From UBA4615 sp046046245 (GTDB lineage Bacteria > Pseudomonadota > Gammaproteobacteria > Burkholderiales > Burkholderiaceae_E), in the NCBI GenBank assembly GCA_046046245.1, contig JBJOKE010000015.1, forward strand, positions 1 through 7,689: a DNA stretch of 7,689 bases, written 5' to 3'. Below the pieces are notes generated by a model, which did no database searches, was not told the DNA's origin, and was given only the letters and a program-made list of their open reading frames with translations. How positions within the stretch are numbered: the stretch's first letter is position 1; every line of letters begins with the position of its first letter. A program made the translations under genes and the position numbers. Below are positions 6,311-7,689 of the stretch, piece after piece.

Positions 6311-7333
6311 ATGCACGCCCGCGCCCGCCGCGCCGCCCGGAGCCCTCCGATCGTGGAACACGATGCGCCCGACCTGCCCGACCCCGACATGGTGCCGATC
6401 TTCGCCCGGATGGCCGCGCTCGCGCCCGGCCGTCCGCCCAGCCACCTGATCGGCACTCGGGCGTTCCGCGAGCGGATGGAGGCGGACGCAAGGGCCCGCG
6501 CCGGGACCGCGCCGCCGATGGCGGTCGTCACGGACGTGACGATCCCGGGCGGTGTCCGAGGTACGGTGCCGGCGCGCCTCTACCGGCCGAACGTCGTCGA
6601 CGGCACGCCGCGGCCGGCGCTCGCCTACCTGCACGGCAGCGGCTGGGTCGGCGGCTCGCTCGAGTCCCACGACCACGTCGCGCGCTGGCTGGCGAGCCTT
6701 GCCGGCACCACGGTGATCGCGATCGACCACGTGCTCGCGCCCGAACATCCGTTCCCCGCGCCGATCGAGGACTGCGCGGCGGCCATCGGATGGCTGCGAT
6801 CCGACGCCTCGGCCGCGCTCGGCCTCGACGGCGCGCGGCTCGGCGTGGTCGGCGACTCGGCCGGCGGCAACCTCGCGCTGGCGTCGGCGCTCGCGCTGCG
6901 CGACGCCGGTCGGCCGCTGCCCCGCGTGATCGCCTCCAACTACGGCGTGCTGACCGCGGACCTCGACACCCCCTCGCACCGCGCGTTCGGCGACGGCCGC
7001 TTCGGCCTGTCGACCGCGGCGATGGCCTGGTACTGGGCGCAGTACGCGGGTGCGGATCCGGCGGTCCGCATGCACCCCTGGGCCTGCCCGGTCGCGGCCG
7101 ACCCGCGCGGGCTGCCGCCGGTCGTGCTCGCCGGGGCCGGCCTCGATCCGCTGCGCGACGACAGCCGCCGCTGCGCGGCCGCGTTCGCCGCCGCCGGGCA
7201 CGAGGTGGACTTCGCCGAGGACCGCGGGTTGCCTCACGGCCACCTGCACCACGCGGCGGCGGTGCCCGCGGCCCGGCGCTCGCTCGCCAGGGTCGCGCGG
7301 GCCTGCGTCGCGCGTCTGGTCGACGCGGGCTAG
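6311..7333 (+). CDS. Alpha/beta hydrolase, hormone-sensitive lipase family
   Basis: A 340-residue serine esterase/lipase-type hydrolase of the HSL (bacterial family IV) group, without a signal peptide, so presumably cytoplasmic. The oxyanion-hole motif is HGSGW (108-112), a variant of HGGGW. The nucleophile elbow is GDSAGGN with Ser183, the acid is probably Asp279 (GLDPLRDD) and the base His309 (LPHGHLHH). The family segment DHVLAPEHPFPAPIEDC (139-155) is typical. Residues 20-70 form the expected N-terminal cap. The start is uncertain: ATG 6311 gives an Arg-rich, unusual first 14 residues and has no good Shine-Dalgarno site. An in-frame GTG at 6353 with GGAG 10 bases upstream would give a more usual N-terminus (326 residues). 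The gene is divergent from a Bug receptor gene, so hydrolysis of an ester whose acid is then handled nearby is possible but unproven. Confidence 0.9.
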   Translation: MHARARRAARSPPIVEHDAPDLPDPDMVPIFARMAALAPGRPPSHLIGTRAFRERMEADARARAGTAPPMAVVTDVTIPGGVRGTVPARLYRPNVVDGTPRPALAYLHGSGWVGGSLESHDHVARWLASLAGTTVIAIDHVLAPEHPFPAPIEDCAAAIGWLRSDASAALGLDGARLGVVGDSAGGNLALASALALRDAGRPLPRVIASNYGVLTADLDTPSHRAFGDGRFGLSTAAMAWYWAQYAGADPAVRMHPWACPVAADPRGLPPVVLAGAGLDPLRDDSRRCAAAFAAAGHEVDFAEDRGLPHGHLHHAAAVPAARRSLARVARACVARLVDAG

Positions 7334-7334
7334 C

Positions 7335-7689
7335 TCAGGCCGCCACGCGGACGAACGTGCCGGTGCCGGCCAGGGGCCGCGCGGTCAGCCACTCGATCCG
7401 CACCCGCCACTGCTGCTGCGAACGATGGCAGGCGACGACGCGGGCCACCGCGTCGATCGACCCGGTGACGATGCGCACTGCGGTGCCCGCGGCGACGGCC
7501 GCGCCGGCGAAGAGGCTCCCGCCCCCGAGCGAGACGTCGACGAGCTGCGCGCGGATGGGCAGACCGCGCCAGTCGGACAGCAGCGTGGCCGCGTCGTTCC
7601 GGGCACGCCGGACCGCGGCGCGGCGGCCGAGCAGCTCGCGCTCGGCGCCCGCCGGCCCCGGTGCCGGCGCCAGCGGCGCGTCGCAGCGG
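7335..7689 (-). CDS. PilZ-like domain protein, C-terminal part (runs off the window)
   Basis: The minus-strand frame stays open from the right edge to a TGA at 7335-7337. The visible 117 codons include RAAVR (an RxxxR motif) and, about 26 residues later, DVSLGGG (the D/NxSxxG motif). These are the two elements by which PilZ domains bind cyclic di-GMP. They are followed by beta-strand-like segments (TAVRIVTG, ARVVACHR, QWRVRIEWL) in the order expected for a PilZ barrel. The N-terminus lies beyond the window, so a PilZ-only protein and a larger PilZ-containing protein cannot be told apart. The gene is convergent with the hydrolase gene, one base apart (7334), with no room for a separate terminator. 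Codon use (GC-rich third positions) agrees with a real gene. Confidence 0.7.
   Translation of the reverse strand, partial: RCDAPLAPAPGPAGAERELLGRRAAVRRARNDAATLLSDWRGLPIRAQLVDVSLGGGSLFAGAAVAAGTAVRIVTGSIDAVARVVACHRSQQQWRVRIEWLTARPLAGTGTFVRVAA

Overview
The window is high-GC DNA, roughly 70% or more by eye. Its dense genes use ATG or GTG starts with clear Shine-Dalgarno sites. It carries two complete Bug/TctC-type periplasmic solute receptors plus the scar of a third, together with a CoA-dependent acid-catabolism operon under a divergent IclR regulator. Expanded Bug families and this operon layout are typical of Burkholderiales (Betaproteobacteria). That assignment is inferred from gene content; no rRNA or other marker is present.

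Layout, left to right. Positions 1-309 hold no convincing gene, but they contain a strong 29-bp imperfect inverted repeat bounding a 198-bp segment (37-234). Positions 310-4359 form a minus-strand operon read right to left: family III CoA-transferase, acyl-CoA dehydrogenase, a MaoC hydratase with an internal deletion, a short composite frame (start of a CitE/HpcH-type CoA-ester lyase joined to pieces of a Bug receptor), and an intact Bug receptor. A 134-bp gap with overlapping, oppositely directed promoter-like elements separates this operon from a plus-strand IclR regulator (4494-5231). IclR converges on a second Bug receptor gene (5250-6263, minus) across a hairpin that contains both stop codons. 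That receptor gene is divergent from a hormone-sensitive-lipase-family alpha/beta hydrolase (6311-7333, plus). The hydrolase converges, with a one-base gap, on the C-terminal part of a PilZ-like protein that runs off the right edge (7335-7689, minus).

How the genes fit together. The ancestral operon looks like a carboxylic-acid pathway: periplasmic capture (Bug), CoA transfer, alpha,beta-dehydrogenation, hydration (MaoC) and retro-Claisen cleavage (CitE-type lyase), induced through IclR. In this genome the hydration and cleavage steps are lost by deletions that leave short in-frame remnants, while the first two enzymes, the regulator and one receptor look intact.

The most interesting feature is this run of three deletion junctions in about 0.54 kb (1403-1938). 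All three keep the reading frame, and the remnants keep start/stop coupling. Either the genome has eroded the operon without breaking translation through it, or the assembly has collapsed sequence. Long-read coverage would decide. I did not find evidence for a wholly new defence or mobile system.
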